A DNA stretch of 64,000 nt from CAVVFX01 sp963747535 (GCA_963747535.1 CAVVFX010000020.1:434001-498000); one strand, 5' to 3'. Positions 9,105 to 19,152 are shown, counted from the first letter of the stretch. Translations and numbers: made by a program. Notes: generated by a model from the letters alone, not told the origin.

Positions 9105-11220
9105 ATGGACATCAATCGCCGTGAGTTTATCGCCGTGCCGGCCGCTGTCGCCGGCGCTTTAATGGCCGCGACCCAGGAGATTCCCTGGCAGCGAAAGATT
9201 CGCCGTCTGGGCCAACTCAATATGACGGAGCACGATCCCGTGGTGTTGAACGTCGAGGAGTGGGCCGATTACTGGGCCAGCCTGAAAGTGGACGCCACGA
9301 TGGTGAGCGTCACCGGCATACTCGCTTTTTACCAGACCAAAGTGCCATTCCATCGCAAAGGCAAGTTTCTCGGCGAGCGGGATTTCTTCGGCGACTGCTG
9401 CTCCGCCGCCAAGAAGCGCGGCCTGCACGTGATCGCGCGCATGAGTCCGGACCTGAACTGGGAAGATGCGGTGCAGGCGCATCCGGAATGGTTCCAGCGC
9501 GATGCCGCGGGCAACCCGGTACACCACACCGAGGATCGCAGGTTGTTCCGCACCTGCATGTTCTCCAGCTACATGACCGATTACATGCCGGCGATCATGA
9601 AGGAAATTAATTCGCTCTACGACGTGGACGGCCTGTTCACCAACGCCTGGCCGCCGCTGGGAAACATGCCGGTGTGCTATTGCGAGCAGTGCCGGAAATT
9701 GCCCAAGCCCGGGAGCCTGAGCCTACTGGGACAAGTTCAACGAGCGCACCGTCTATCTCTGGAAGCTCTACGACTCCATCGCCAAGGAGAAGAGCCACGC
9801 GAACTTTTACTTCGCCAATCTCGGGGGCGGCGTTCGCTCTACCGCCAACCTGGTGGAACTGGGCGAACTTTGCGAGTGGTTTCAGTGCGACAACCAGGGC
9901 CGCGGCGGCGACGATACTCCCATCTGGGGATGTGCGCTGCAGGGCCGCGTGTGCAATGCCGTGCAGAAAGGCAAGATGGCCACGAACGTGACCGGAGCAT
10001 GGTCGACAGGCCGTCCGCGCTGGCGCAACTCGTACAAGTCGCGCGAGGAAGAGCAGATGTGGTTCGATGAGACCCTGGCATCCGGGATGGTGCCCTATCA
10101 TCACATCATCGGCGGTGAAGGCGGTTTGGGTGAGGATCGCCGCTGGCTGGAGCCGGCCCATCAGTACTTCGACTGGATGGCGAAACACGACGTCCACTTT
10201 GTGAACAAGCGGTCCATTGCCAATGTGGGCGTCGTCATGGGCCAGCGTACGCACCTGTTCTACCAGCCGCCGCGCGGCACGCTGATGGCGCAGTACATGA
10301 ACGGTATGTATTACGCGTTGCTCGAAGGCCGCTTTCTCTTCGATTTCGTGCATGAGGACAAACTCGCGCTGCCGGATCTGAAGAAGTACTCCGCGCTGGT
10401 GCTGCCCAACACGGCGCTGCTCAGTGACGAGCAATGCGGATTGCTGCGCGCCTATGTGGACGCGGGAGGCTCGCTGCTGGCAACGTTTGAGACCAGCCTG
10501 TATACGGAGCGCAACGAGCGCCGCGCCGATTTCGGGCTGGCCGATGTGTTCGGCATCCGCAAAGCGGGCGATATCACCGGCACCACGGGCAATGCCTATC
10601 TGGCGCGGATTGAGAAGCGGCATCCGATTCTCGACGGCTTCGTCAATACAGCCTGGATCCCCGGCGCCGAGAATCGTATCCCGGTAGCGCGCGTGGATGG
10701 GCCGGTCCTGACGGTAGTGCCGGGCTTTGTGGCCTACCCGCCGGAACTCTCCTATCCCGTGCAGGCGCACACGGACGAACCGGCGGTGGTCGTGCGGGAA
10801 AAAGGAAAGAGCCGGCTGATCTACTTTCCCGGAGACGTCGAGCGCACCATGTGGCAGTCCGGCCACACCGACCTCGCCCGCCTGCTCAAGAACTCCATCC
10901 GCTGGGTAGCCGGCGCAAATCCACCCGTGACGATCGAAGGCGACGGCGTGATCGAGACATTCGCGTGGGAGACGCAGGCCGGTTTCGCGCTGCACGTCCT
11001 GAACTACACGAATCCCGCGATGCACCGCGGCTGGATCCGGAATTTCTATCCCATCGGAGCGCAGAAAGTACGCATGACGCTGCCGCCGGGCCGGAGCGTG
11101 AGCAAGGTGGAACTGTTGCGAGCCGAAACGGTAGTGCCCTTCCGGGTCAGCGGAGGTGCTATCGAATTTACCATACCCAAGGTCGTGGATTACGAAGTGG
11201 CGGCCCTTTATTCCGTGTAG
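9105..11220 (+). pseudogene. Secreted glycoside-hydrolase-like protein (GHL6/beta-galactosidase-trimerisation type), +1 frameshift
   Basis: Start ATG 9105 is preceded by GAGG. The N-terminus is Tat-like (NRREFIAVPAAVAGALMA). The N-terminal part resembles the 'hypothetical glycosyl hydrolase 6' TIM barrel (MSPDLNWEDAVQAHPEWFQRDAAGN; DVDGLFTNAW; CYCEQC). The C-terminal part contains a class I glutamine-amidotransferase-like fold as in beta-galactosidase trimerisation domains (KYSALVLPNTALLSDEQ; YVDAGGSLLATFETSLY). Frame is lost between about 9711 and 9721: upstream reads LPKPGSLSLLGQVQ, while the next frame reads AYWDKFNERTVYLW and continues to TAG 11220. One extra base explains it. Total about 704 codons when joined. 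The role is inferred as glycan degradation alongside the neighbouring sulfatase and esterase. Confidence 0.8.
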
Positions 11221-11343
11221 AATCCCGGATCGGGTCTAACCAGTACGGTAACGCTTGTAAACCGGTCGTTACAGTTTGCGTACCCTTATCGCTTCACGAC
11301 AGAATGATGGGGACAGCATGCCGGACGAGGAGTACTCCTTCCG

Positions 11344-11877
11344 ATGCGCACCCTGGAAATTCTTCTGGCCATCTGTTTCTTTGGATCGGTTGGGATGGTC
11401 GTGTGGAAGGTAGTCGAATGGTCCATCGATCACGTGTTTCACGAAACACCAACCATGATAGCGCCGACCCTTGCCGAAACCGACGCGGAGGAAACTCCCG
11501 CCCAGAGCAAACTCGCCAGGAAAACCCCGTTACCATCCGCATCCCGGCATAGCCGCGCCAGTAATGTGGAACAGCCCCCTAGCAACCACCCTCAGACCAA
11601 TGAGCCGCCGGTACTGTCCCCTCCACCGATTCTCAACTTCCCGAAGACGACGGTCGTCAAACCATGGCCTGATGTCCTCGATTCGTTAAAACTTGCTATC
11701 GGCAGCACCCGCTCCGAGCTCCAGAGGCGCTGTGGAAGTCCGAAATTCGAGGTGACCGGCACAAGCGGCGGCATTTTGGTCGAGCGTTACTACTACTCCA
11801 ATGCGGGGTACAACAACATGGCGGTTGCGATCCTCCGCAATGGCAAGGTCGTGTCTGTGGAGAGCGTGCCGTACTAG
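11344..11877 (+). CDS. Hypothetical membrane-anchored protein with a BamE/OmlA-like C-terminal segment
   Basis: 177 residues. One N-terminal hydrophobic helix (about 5-25), then a Pro/Ser/Thr-rich linker (about 40-105). The compact C-terminal domain reads LKLAIGSTRSELQRRCGSP...ERYYYSNAGYNNMAVAILRNGKVVSVES. 'Gly-x-Thr-xx-Glu-Leu...Gly-x-Pro...Tyr-Tyr-Tyr...Gly-Lys-Val' resembles the SmpA/OmlA/BamE fold. That fold binds outer-membrane or envelope partners, but the match is weak and by eye. It stands alone, about 120 bases after the glycosidase-like gene. Confidence 0.6.
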   Translation: MRTLEILLAICFFGSVGMVVWKVVEWSIDHVFHETPTMIAPTLAETDAEETPAQSKLARKTPLPSASRHSRASNVEQPPSNHPQTNEPPVLSPPPILNFPKTTVVKPWPDVLDSLKLAIGSTRSELQRRCGSPKFEVTGTSGGILVERYYYSNAGYNNMAVAILRNGKVVSVESVPY

Positions 11878-12074
11878 CTCATCTGAGCCTCAACTGCTCT
11901 CGATCGGCGGCACGGCTCAGCCTTCAGGAGCCAGCCTGCCGCCCGGCCGATAATGAGGAATGAAAAGCGGACGGGACCGCGGCCCAGTACCGAGACCTCT
12001 CCCGGCGCTGCAGACACGAGCCTGTCCGCGGTCCCGATTGCCCGGACGGCCACGCGTGGATGTATAGTCTCTAT

Positions 12075-13313
12075 ATGCACCGCCGTGACTTTCTCAAGGC
12101 AACTGCCGGTATTGCTCTGCTGTCTCATCAGACCAGACGCGCCTATGGCGCAGCCGACATGGAGGCCGAGATACTGGAATACAAGAAACCGGTCTTCAAC
12201 CTGCACAAGTTCTTCGACGCTCCCGTGAAGATCTCGTCGATCGAACTGCTCCAGGCTTATGGTCAGTACTTCCTCCGCACGCGGTCGGCCGATGGCGCGG
12301 AAGGTATGGTGCAAACCAAAGATATCGTCGACTATATCCAGATACTGGCGCACCGCGTTATGCCGCATTTCCTGGGCAAGGACGCGCGCGACCTGGAAAA
12401 CCTGGTGGACGAGGTCTATGCGACCAATTCCAACTACAAGCTGGCGGGACAGGAGTTCTGGTGCCCGGTGGCGTACATCGAGCAGAGTCTGTTCGACCTG
12501 ATGGGGAAGGCCCTCAAGAAGCCCGCCGGCGAACTCATGGGAGGTGTGCTGCGGAAAGAAATCCCGGTGTATCTTTCGGGGTCGGGACGGGACACCACGG
12601 CCGAGGAAGAGGTCGAGGTTTATGTAAAAGGTGTCGAGGACACCGGCGCGAAGGCGGTGAAGTTCAAAATCGGGGGACGCATGAGCGACAATCGCGACGC
12701 GTATCCCGAGCGCACGAATAAGCTGCTGGAACTCGCCCAGAAGAAGCTTGCGGGCAAGGTGACGCTCATGGCGGATGCCAACGGTTCGTACGACTCGAAA
12801 AACGCCATCGAGATCGGCAAACGGCTGCAGGAGATGAAGTACCTGTGGTTCGAAGAGCCATGCCCCTGGGAGGAACTGAGCGAGACCAAGAGGGTTGCCG
12901 ACGCTCTGGATATGAAAGTGGCGTTTGGCGAGCAGGACTCCAGTTTATGGCTGTTCCAGTGGATGATCGACAACAAGGTCATGGACGTGGTGCAGCCCGA
13001 TTTGAACTATAACGGCGGTTTCATCCGGGCGGCAAAGGTGGCGCGGATGGCGCGCAAAGTGAATATGTGGATCTGCCCGCATGATACGCAGACGGGCGCG
13101 GCCTCGGTGAACATTCTGCAATTCGCGGCGACCACTCCGAATATCGGGCCGTGGATGGAGTACGTGCACCGGAAACCTCCCAAGAAGGAATCCTGGTACT
13201 CGCCGAACTTCGAGATTAAGAACGGTGTGATTCCGGTTCCGACGGGACCGGGCATGGGTCTAGAATTCGCTCCGGATTTCTTCAAGAATGCCAAGGTAAT
13301 CAAACTCGCGTAG
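12075..13313 (+). CDS. Enolase-superfamily (mandelate racemase/muconate lactonizing) enzyme, Tat-exported
   Basis: 412 residues from ATG 12075; a start at 12060 would add five residues before the Tat motif HRRDFLKATAGIALL. Catalytic landmarks are complete: KxK with Lys196 and Lys198 (AVKFKIGG), metal ligands Asp234 (LMADANG), Glu260 (WFEEP) and Glu286 (AFGEQD), Asp309 (VQPDLN) and His336 (ICPHD). The two Lys and the His-Asp pair are the usual general bases on opposite faces of the barrel. Acid-sugar dehydratase or racemase activity is therefore likely; the substrate is unknown. It is distinct in sequence from the enolase-superfamily gene at 1-979. It is monocistronic by spacing. Confidence 0.88.
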   Translation: MHRRDFLKATAGIALLSHQTRRAYGAADMEAEILEYKKPVFNLHKFFDAPVKISSIELLQAYGQYFLRTRSADGAEGMVQTKDIVDYIQILAHRVMPHFLGKDARDLENLVDEVYATNSNYKLAGQEFWCPVAYIEQSLFDLMGKALKKPAGELMGGVLRKEIPVYLSGSGRDTTAEEEVEVYVKGVEDTGAKAVKFKIGGRMSDNRDAYPERTNKLLELAQKKLAGKVTLMADANGSYDSKNAIEIGKRLQEMKYLWFEEPCPWEELSETKRVADALDMKVAFGEQDSSLWLFQWMIDNKVMDVVQPDLNYNGGFIRAAKVARMARKVNMWICPHDTQTGAASVNILQFAATTPNIGPWMEYVHRKPPKKESWYSPNFEIKNGVIPVPTGPGMGLEFAPDFFKNAKVIKLA

Positions 13314-13399
13314 CAGCCTGTGGCAGAAGCCTCTCGAACGCGCGAGAGCAGGCCTTATCCTACTAACAGTCAAAGTCTTCGCGTCCCGCGAAGAATCGT

Positions 13400-13422
13400 G
13401 GAGTAGGCCTTTGGCCTGCTCC
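13400..13422. terminator. Hairpin repeat GGAGTAGGCC-TTT-GGCCTGCTCC
   Basis: Ten-base arms with one G-T-type mismatch and a TTT loop form a strong stem about 85 bases after the enolase-superfamily stop and before the convergent ydcF stop. The same word recurs at 59496-59531 after coxB. It is well placed as a bidirectional terminator, although a U-run is absent. Confidence 0.55.
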
Positions 13423-13507
13423 TTCCCGGATGGAAGCCGATTTTTTCACCGTGAAAGTCCTCCTCAGTCTGCTTTTTAATTCGTGTTTATGCGTGGCAAA
13501 ATGTCTT

Positions 13508-14095
13508 CTAAACCGCCAGCCCGATCTGCCACAACGCGAACCCGACCGCCTGTCGAAAGTACTCCCACCACTCCTTCCACTCCGGCTCCGGGTGAGAGAC
13601 CCGCGGCGATCCGAAGACCGTCAATCCCTCCGCTTGCAGAAATTTCTTGGCCCGGAAAATATGATACCCGTCGCTCACCACGATGCATGACCGCAGCGAC
13701 ATCCTCTGCATGATCTCGAATGCCGCGGCCAGCGACTGGGCTGTCGTCTGCCCCTGGTTCTCCACGACCACCCGTTCCGGCGGAATCCCGCGATCGATCA
13801 GGTACGACCGGCCCACCTCCGCCTCCGTGAACTTCGGATCCCCGCCCGCGCCGCCCGTAGTCAAAAACAGTGAGGCATACCCGTTGCGATACAGGTCTAC
13901 CGCGTGGTCCAGGCGCGCGCGTAGAACCGGCGACGGCCGGCCCCGGTATTCGGCGGCTCCCATCACGATAATCACGTCCGCCCGGCTGGCCTCGTCGCGT
14001 ACCGATTGCTTCTCAATCCGCATGGACAGCGAAATCAGGTATCCTGACACGACCGCAGCCGCCAGAACCGGAAGAACCCAAAGATTGCTTCTCAC
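13508..14095 (-). CDS. YdcF/DUF218 family membrane-anchored protein
   Basis: 195 residues. One N-terminal membrane helix (about 5-25), then the DUF218 domain: DVIIVMGAAEYRGRPSPVLRARLDHAVDLYRNG, LFLTTGGAGGD, SYLIDRGIPPERVVVENQGQTTAQSL, CIVVSDGYHIFRAKKFLQAEGL. These are the family's conserved nucleotide/sugar-phosphate-like binding loops. Relatives (SanA, ElyC, YdcF) affect envelope integrity and binding of SAM or lipid carriers; the exact reaction is not established. It diverges from the methyltransferase gene with a very short shared upstream region (14096-14146). Confidence 0.85.
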   Translation of the reverse strand: MRSNLWVLPVLAAAVVSGYLISLSMRIEKQSVRDEASRADVIIVMGAAEYRGRPSPVLRARLDHAVDLYRNGYASLFLTTGGAGGDPKFTEAEVGRSYLIDRGIPPERVVVENQGQTTAQSLAAAFEIMQRMSLRSCIVVSDGYHIFRAKKFLQAEGLTVFGSPRVSHPEPEWKEWWEYFRQAVGFALWQIGLAV

Positions 14096-14146
14096 CTGCG
14101 TTATGCTGATGTCAACATTGTAATGTGGAGCGGGTTGCCCGCCATC

Positions 14147-14953
14147 ATGCGATCACCTGAGACCATTACCAGCGCCGATAACCCGCTATTCAAAGATGTG
14201 CGTAAAGCGCTCGTCCGCGGTGGACTCACCGCCGGTGGTTGTTGCGTCGTCGAAACCTTCCATTTGCTCGAGGAAGCCCTGCGCAGCGGTTGCGGCATTC
14301 GCACCGTAATCGCCGCCGAGAGCGTGCGCGTCTCTGTTGAAGACCGTCTCCGCGACCGCAACAGTATTCGGGTCGTCATCGTACCCGACAAACTGCTCAA
14401 CGCAACCGCCGGAGTTGCGACTAGCCAGGGAGTCGTCGCGCTCGTCGATCCGCCCGAGCACACCGTGGAGCAGACCCTGGGCCCACAGTCCCTCGTCCTG
14501 GTCATTGACGGCCTCCAGAACCCCGGGAATCTCGGCGCCATTCTCCGTTCCGCCGAAGCCTTCGGAGCCACCGGTCTTCTGCTGCTGAAGGGCACCGTCA
14601 GCCCCTTCAATTCCAAAGCCCTGCGCGCCTCCGCCGGCTCAATCTTCCGCGTCCCCTTTATCCACGCGATCGAGGAAACTCTCGCTCTCGAAGTCTTACG
14701 CGACAGCGGCGTCAACCTTTATGCTGCCGTCACCAACGCCGGCGGTCATACCGGCTCATCTCCTTCCGATGCCGATCTCACCTGCCCCTGCGCCATCATC
14801 ATCGGCAGCGAGGGACATGGCGTCAGCCCGGCCTTACGAAACGTGTCCCGTGATATCACCATCCCGACGGCCGGCGTCGAATCTTTGAATGCCGCGGTGT
14901 CCGCCGCCATCCTGTTATACGAAGCCCGGCGCCAGAGGTCCCGCTCATCATGA
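14147..14953 (+). CDS. TrmH/SpoU family RNA 2'-O-methyltransferase
   Basis: 268 residues from ATG 14147; an ATG at 14123 would add eight residues not typical of the family. The N-terminal RNA substrate-binding domain (ITSADNPLFKDVRKAL) is followed by the SPOUT knot: motif 1 LVIDGLQNPGNLGAILRSAEAFGA (Asn and Arg conserved), motif 2 IIIGSEGHGVSP, motif 3 IPTAGVESLNAAVSAAILLYEA. The family methylates ribose in rRNA or tRNA using SAM as a dimer in the cytoplasm. The target nucleotide is not predictable. The stop overlaps the rarA start by four bases (ATGA), so the genes are translationally coupled. Confidence 0.93.
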   Translation: MRSPETITSADNPLFKDVRKALVRGGLTAGGCCVVETFHLLEEALRSGCGIRTVIAAESVRVSVEDRLRDRNSIRVVIVPDKLLNATAGVATSQGVVALVDPPEHTVEQTLGPQSLVLVIDGLQNPGNLGAILRSAEAFGATGLLLLKGTVSPFNSKALRASAGSIFRVPFIHAIEETLALEVLRDSGVNLYAAVTNAGGHTGSSPSDADLTCPCAIIIGSEGHGVSPALRNVSRDITIPTAGVESLNAAVSAAILLYEARRQRSRSS

Positions 14954-16290
14954 GCCTGTTTGATTCCGATCCGATCTCGAGCCAACCCGTGCGCGACAAG
15001 ACCCGCCCGTTAGCGGACCGGATGCGGCCCGAGACGCTCGAAGAATTCACCGGACAGGAACACATCCTCGGCCCAGGTAAGCCGCTGCGTGTGCAGATCG
15101 AGCGCGACGCCGTGACCTCGATCATTCTCTGGGGACCACCCGGTGTCGGCAAGACCACGCTCGGCCGGCTGATCGCCCGCATGACGCGTAGCGAATTCCT
15201 CCCCTTCAGCGCGGTGCTGAGCGGGATCAAAGAGATCAAAGCTGTCATGGCCGATGCGGAGCGCCTGCGACGCCTGGGCCGCCGGACCATCCTCTTCATC
15301 GACGAGATTCATCGTTTCAACCGCGCCCAGCAGGACGCCTTCCTGCCCTACGTCGAATCAGGCGATATTATCCTGATCGGCGCGACCACCGAGAACCCTT
15401 CGTTCGAAGTCAACGCCGCGCTGCTCTCGCGCTCCAAAGTCTTCTCGCTGCGCGCCCTCACGGTACCCGAGATCGCCGGTCTGCTGGCCCGCGCGCTCTC
15501 CGATCGGGAACGGGGACTTGGCGACCGGGGCATCACCGCCGCGCCCGAACTGCTCGAACAGATCGCCATTATCTCCAATGGCGACGCACGCGTCGCCTAC
15601 AACACCCTGGAAGCCGCCGTCGCGGCAGCTACCGGTACAGAACTGACGCCGCCTAATATTGAAGACGCCATCCAGCGTAAGGTGCTGCTCTACGACAAGT
15701 CCGGCGAAGAGCACTACAACCTGATTTCCGCGCTGCACAAATCCGTACGTTCCAGCCAGGTGGACGCCGCGCTTTATTGGTTGGCCCGCATGCTCGAAGC
15801 CGGCGAGGACCGACTCTATATCGCGCGCCGCCTGGTCCGCATGGCCATCGAAGATATAGGCCTCGCCGACCCGCGCGCGCTCGAGCAGGCCATCGCGGTG
15901 AAGGAGACGGTCCATTTCCTCGGCATCCCGGAAGGCGACCTCGCGCTGGCCCAGCTTGCCATCTATCTAGCCCTTGCCCCCAAGTCCGACGCGTCATACA
16001 AGGCGCTCGGCGAGGTTTTGGAAGACGTGCGTAACAGCATCGCCGAACCCGTTCCGATGCATCTTCGCAACGCTCCCACGCGTCCAATGAAAGCGTGGGG
16101 CTACGGCGAGGGCTATCAGCACGCGCACCAGTTCGAGGACGCCATGGTCGACATGGAATGCCTGCCGCCGTCTTTAGCCGGACGCGAGTGGTACCATCCG
16201 ACCGAGCGCGGTGTGGAAAAACGGATTGCCGAGCGTCTCGCCGAAATTCGCAAACGACGGGGACCGCCCGATGACCTTCCGAACCCTTGA
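14950..16290 (+). CDS. rarA: Replication-associated recombination AAA+ ATPase RarA (MgsA)
   Basis: 446 residues, full family length. Walker A WGPPGVGKTT at 61-70, Walker B ILFIDEIHRF at 114-123, sensor 1 IGATTENPSFEV, arginine-finger region SRSKVF, and the C-terminal MgsA tetramerisation domain (HYNLISALHKSVRSSQVDAALYWLARML; LRNAPT...YGEGYQHAHQFED). The protein acts at stalled forks and single-strand/double-strand junctions with SSB. The 3' end overlaps msrB by 20 bases. A near-identical 125-base piece of the 3' region (16045-16173) is present at 20688-20812. Confidence 0.96.
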   Translation: MSLFDSDPISSQPVRDKTRPLADRMRPETLEEFTGQEHILGPGKPLRVQIERDAVTSIILWGPPGVGKTTLGRLIARMTRSEFLPFSAVLSGIKEIKAVMADAERLRRLGRRTILFIDEIHRFNRAQQDAFLPYVESGDIILIGATTENPSFEVNAALLSRSKVFSLRALTVPEIAGLLARALSDRERGLGDRGITAAPELLEQIAIISNGDARVAYNTLEAAVAAATGTELTPPNIEDAIQRKVLLYDKSGEEHYNLISALHKSVRSSQVDAALYWLARMLEAGEDRLYIARRLVRMAIEDIGLADPRALEQAIAVKETVHFLGIPEGDLALAQLAIYLALAPKSDASYKALGEVLEDVRNSIAEPVPMHLRNAPTRPMKAWGYGEGYQHAHQFEDAMVDMECLPPSLAGREWYHPTERGVEKRIAERLAEIRKRRGPPDDLPNP

Positions 16291-16786
16291 AACCGGAGTC
16301 CCGCGGCGCGCCCTGCTGCTGATGCCGCTCGCGTATTTTGGTCTGGACGCGATCTTCAACCGCAAGGAACATCCTATCCCGGATCCGCCGGCCAGCGGCT
16401 CAAGACTCATCCTCCCGGAAGCGGAATGGAAGCGCCGCCTCACGCCCCAGGAATTCGGCATCACACGTAAGGGCGGCACCGAGATCGCCTACACCGGCCG
16501 CTATTGGAACCATCACGAGGCCGGCGTTTATCGCTGTGTCTGTTGCGGGACTATTCTCTTCCGCTCCGGCGATAAGTTTGACTCCGGTACAGGCTGGCCG
16601 AGTTTCTTCGCGCCTGCGCAAACCGGAGTTGTGTACACCCGACCCGATAACTCGCTGCTCGAACATCGCACCGAAGTACTGTGCGCCAGTTGCGATGCGC
16701 ATTTAGGCCACGTTTTCAACGACGGTCCCGCACCTACCGGTCTGCGCTACTGCATCAACTCGGCTGCGTTGCGGTTCATGAAATAG
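16271..16786 (+). CDS. msrB: Peptide-methionine (R)-S-oxide reductase MsrB
   Basis: 171 residues from ATG 16271, inside the end of rarA. A positively charged N-terminus and hydrophobic stretch (ALLLMPLAYFGLDAIF, about 14-29) suggest membrane anchoring or export. The SelR/MsrB domain follows: GWPSF (108-112), two structural zinc CxxC pairs (Cys89/Cys92, Cys138/Cys141), HLGHVFNDGP and the catalytic Cys161 in RYCINSAAL. The enzyme reduces methionine-R-sulfoxide in oxidised proteins, probably in the envelope here. Coupled translation with rarA is likely from the 20-base overlap. Confidence 0.94.
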   Translation: MTFRTLETGVPRRALLLMPLAYFGLDAIFNRKEHPIPDPPASGSRLILPEAEWKRRLTPQEFGITRKGGTEIAYTGRYWNHHEAGVYRCVCCGTILFRSGDKFDSGTGWPSFFAPAQTGVVYTRPDNSLLEHRTEVLCASCDAHLGHVFNDGPAPTGLRYCINSAALRFMK

Positions 16787-16889
16787 ACGTCCCGGTTTCG
16801 GAGTGGAACGCTGGACTGCGGCATTCCCCTATCTGCCTACCCACTTGTGTGAACCGGTTTCCTGTATATCATAGACATTACACTCTTGC

Positions 16890-19076
16890 ATGTCTGAAAA
16901 CCAGTCCCTGATAGATTCCACAGAATCATTGGTCGCTGGCGCCGAACCGGACCGGGTTACGCGTTGGTTTCTCTTGACGGTTGCGCTCGCGGGACTTGTC
17001 TATGTCTGTTTCGGTTTGACTCCGTCCTCTTATGGCGTGACGCTGGAGCAACTTCACGCGCCGGAAGGCGGACCCGTCGCTGGAACCAGCCGGTTCATCC
17101 GCATGGATGAGTGGGGCCTTGCGACTCCGTATTTTCAGGCTACCGTCCGCAACCGATTCCAGCGGGTGAATGAAACTTCTCTTTACCGTGAGGACCTGCG
17201 CAATTTCCTCGCGCTTCCCCTCAAGGATTGGAGCCTCCCTTTCAAGCCCCAACTCTGGGCTTTCTTTCTGTTCCCGCCGGCTACGGCCTATTCCATCTAC
17301 TTTGGGCTCTTGATGTGCGCCTGCCTGGCTGGTTACCACCTTCTATTCCGGCGACTTGGGGTGCCGGCCTGGTTGGCTGCTTCTACCGCCGTAACCGTGT
17401 ACTTCGCGGGATTCACCCAATTCTGGTGGACTACCTACGGCCCTTTACTCGTAGGCCTGCCCTGGCTCTTACTGATCGTTTTCTCGTCCATGCAATGGTG
17501 GAAGAAGGCTTTGCTTTGCATGTGGGCCTTCCCGGCTTTGGTTTTCGCCCACGTCTATCCGACCCTTTTGGTGGCTTTGGCCTGGGGCGCGCTGATCCTG
17601 ATTCTGGCAGTCCGGCCGTCTCTGTTGCGCTCGCCAGGCGACCTCGCCGCGCTTGCGGCCGGTGTCATCGCCGCAGCCGTCGTAGTCTATGCCTATTACG
17701 CGGACGTGATTCCCATTATGCGGAATACCTTTTATCCCGGCCACCGCATCTCGCCTTCCGGGGGTACGTCCATCTTCGCTGTGCTCTCCGAGATTTTTCC
17801 ATTTATCACGTTCCGCCTCGACAATTATCAGCCTCTTACCGGACCGAATATTTGTGAAATCGGGGCAGTGGGCAGCTTTCTGCCCCTCTTGACGCTGTGC
17901 CTCACGCGTTACCGGTCTTTGCGAGACCACGCCTTGGCCAGAGACGCGTTGCTGATTCTCCTCGCCGGATTCAGTGCCATCACCGCGTGGGAAATTGCGA
18001 CTGTCCCTGCCTGGATCGGCCGGATACTTTTTTGGGACACGGGCTCGTCAGAACGCTGGATGTTCACTTCCGGCCTTCTTCTCATTTTTGCCGCGCTAGT
18101 GGTCTGGAGCAACCAGCTAATCTCGCTGCATCCTTTCCGCATCGCCCTCTTCGTGCTCATCGGGCCCGTCGCATCATTCCTTCTCAAAGTTGCGTGGCTG
18201 ATCCGCAAAGGCGATCCTGTCGATTTGGCTTTCGATTGCCCGGAAGACATGCTCATTTGCGGATTGGTGTTGGCGGCCGGCCTCGCGGCCTGCTTTATCC
18301 CTGCTCCCGCGCGTGTCCCGCTGCTCTCCATAGCCATCGCACTGGCGAATATCTACGCTTTCGCCCGATTCAATCCTCTGCAACCCGCCAAACCGATCTT
18401 CCAGGTCCCGGAGACCGACATCGTTCGCGACCTCCGAAAGGAGGCAGCCGCTTCTCCGGAGCGGGTCCTGACCGAAGCGCGATTTTATGGCGCTACACTC
18501 AACGGGCTGGGCTTCCGGTCCGTCAACCATATCTTGCTCGCTCCCAGGCTCGCCGTCTTTCGACAGTACTTTCCAAACATGGACGAGCACGTGTTCAATG
18601 TGATATTCAACCGGTATGCGATGATCACCCCCGGGCAAAGCGCGCTTCCAAGTTTACGGGCCAAAGATTTGGTCGAAGTGCCGGCGGAAGTATTCGCGCC
18701 GATCCGCAACGTGCGACAACTGGCGCTCGGTCCGGCGCTGCAGAATTCCTGTTCGCAACCGTCGGCCGGAGGAATCGATCGGGTCTCGGCGCCTGGCGAT
18801 CCGCTCACTATCGAAGGTTGGGCGCCCTGGTCCGCCGAGACCGACGCGCAAGGGATTCGCGTGCTCAGTGCACGCCCGCTTCGCCCCGGCTCCCTGTCTA
18901 CCGTTAGCCGGCCGGACATCGCGGATCGGTTGCGGGACTATCGGTTCGTGAAGTCCGGATTCAAAGTCCACCTGTCCAGCGTCGACGGCAAGCCTCTTCG
19001 GCCGGAGGAACTGGTCTTGTTCGCATTCGGCACTTCGCAGGGGGAAATCCGCCTGTCCTGCTGCGGTTGTCAGTAA
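16890..19076 (+). CDS. Large polytopic membrane protein, glycosyltransferase-like, unknown
   Basis: 728 residues. After a short cytoplasmic tail the protein has about 12 hydrophobic helices (first about 27-45, last about 470-490). A ~220-residue soluble C-terminal domain (from about FQVPETDIVRDLRK) follows. The first extracytoplasmic loop carries RxDEW (FIRMDEWGLATPYFQ), like the acidic loop-1 motif of GT-C glycosyltransferases, and the layout resembles uncharacterised DUF7657-like or O-antigen glucosyltransferase-like proteins. It is convergent with the DUF2142-like gene; 76 bases separate the ends. Confidence 0.7.
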   Translation: MSENQSLIDSTESLVAGAEPDRVTRWFLLTVALAGLVYVCFGLTPSSYGVTLEQLHAPEGGPVAGTSRFIRMDEWGLATPYFQATVRNRFQRVNETSLYREDLRNFLALPLKDWSLPFKPQLWAFFLFPPATAYSIYFGLLMCACLAGYHLLFRRLGVPAWLAASTAVTVYFAGFTQFWWTTYGPLLVGLPWLLLIVFSSMQWWKKALLCMWAFPALVFAHVYPTLLVALAWGALILILAVRPSLLRSPGDLAALAAGVIAAAVVVYAYYADVIPIMRNTFYPGHRISPSGGTSIFAVLSEIFPFITFRLDNYQPLTGPNICEIGAVGSFLPLLTLCLTRYRSLRDHALARDALLILLAGFSAITAWEIATVPAWIGRILFWDTGSSERWMFTSGLLLIFAALVVWSNQLISLHPFRIALFVLIGPVASFLLKVAWLIRKGDPVDLAFDCPEDMLICGLVLAAGLAACFIPAPARVPLLSIAIALANIYAFARFNPLQPAKPIFQVPETDIVRDLRKEAAASPERVLTEARFYGATLNGLGFRSVNHILLAPRLAVFRQYFPNMDEHVFNVIFNRYAMITPGQSALPSLRAKDLVEVPAEVFAPIRNVRQLALGPALQNSCSQPSAGGIDRVSAPGDPLTIEGWAPWSAETDAQGIRVLSARPLRPGSLSTVSRPDIADRLRDYRFVKSGFKVHLSSVDGKPLRPEELVLFAFGTSQGEIRLSCCGCQ

Positions 19077-19152
19077 CGACTTGTGGGAATGACCTCAGTC
19101 CGTCGAAGGGCGACGCGCAAGGGAGCCTTCAACCGCGGCCCGAAGAGGCAAG

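Noticed and set aside
9637..11025. 462-codon minus-strand open frame
   Set aside because: Antisense shadow of the glycosidase-like gene.
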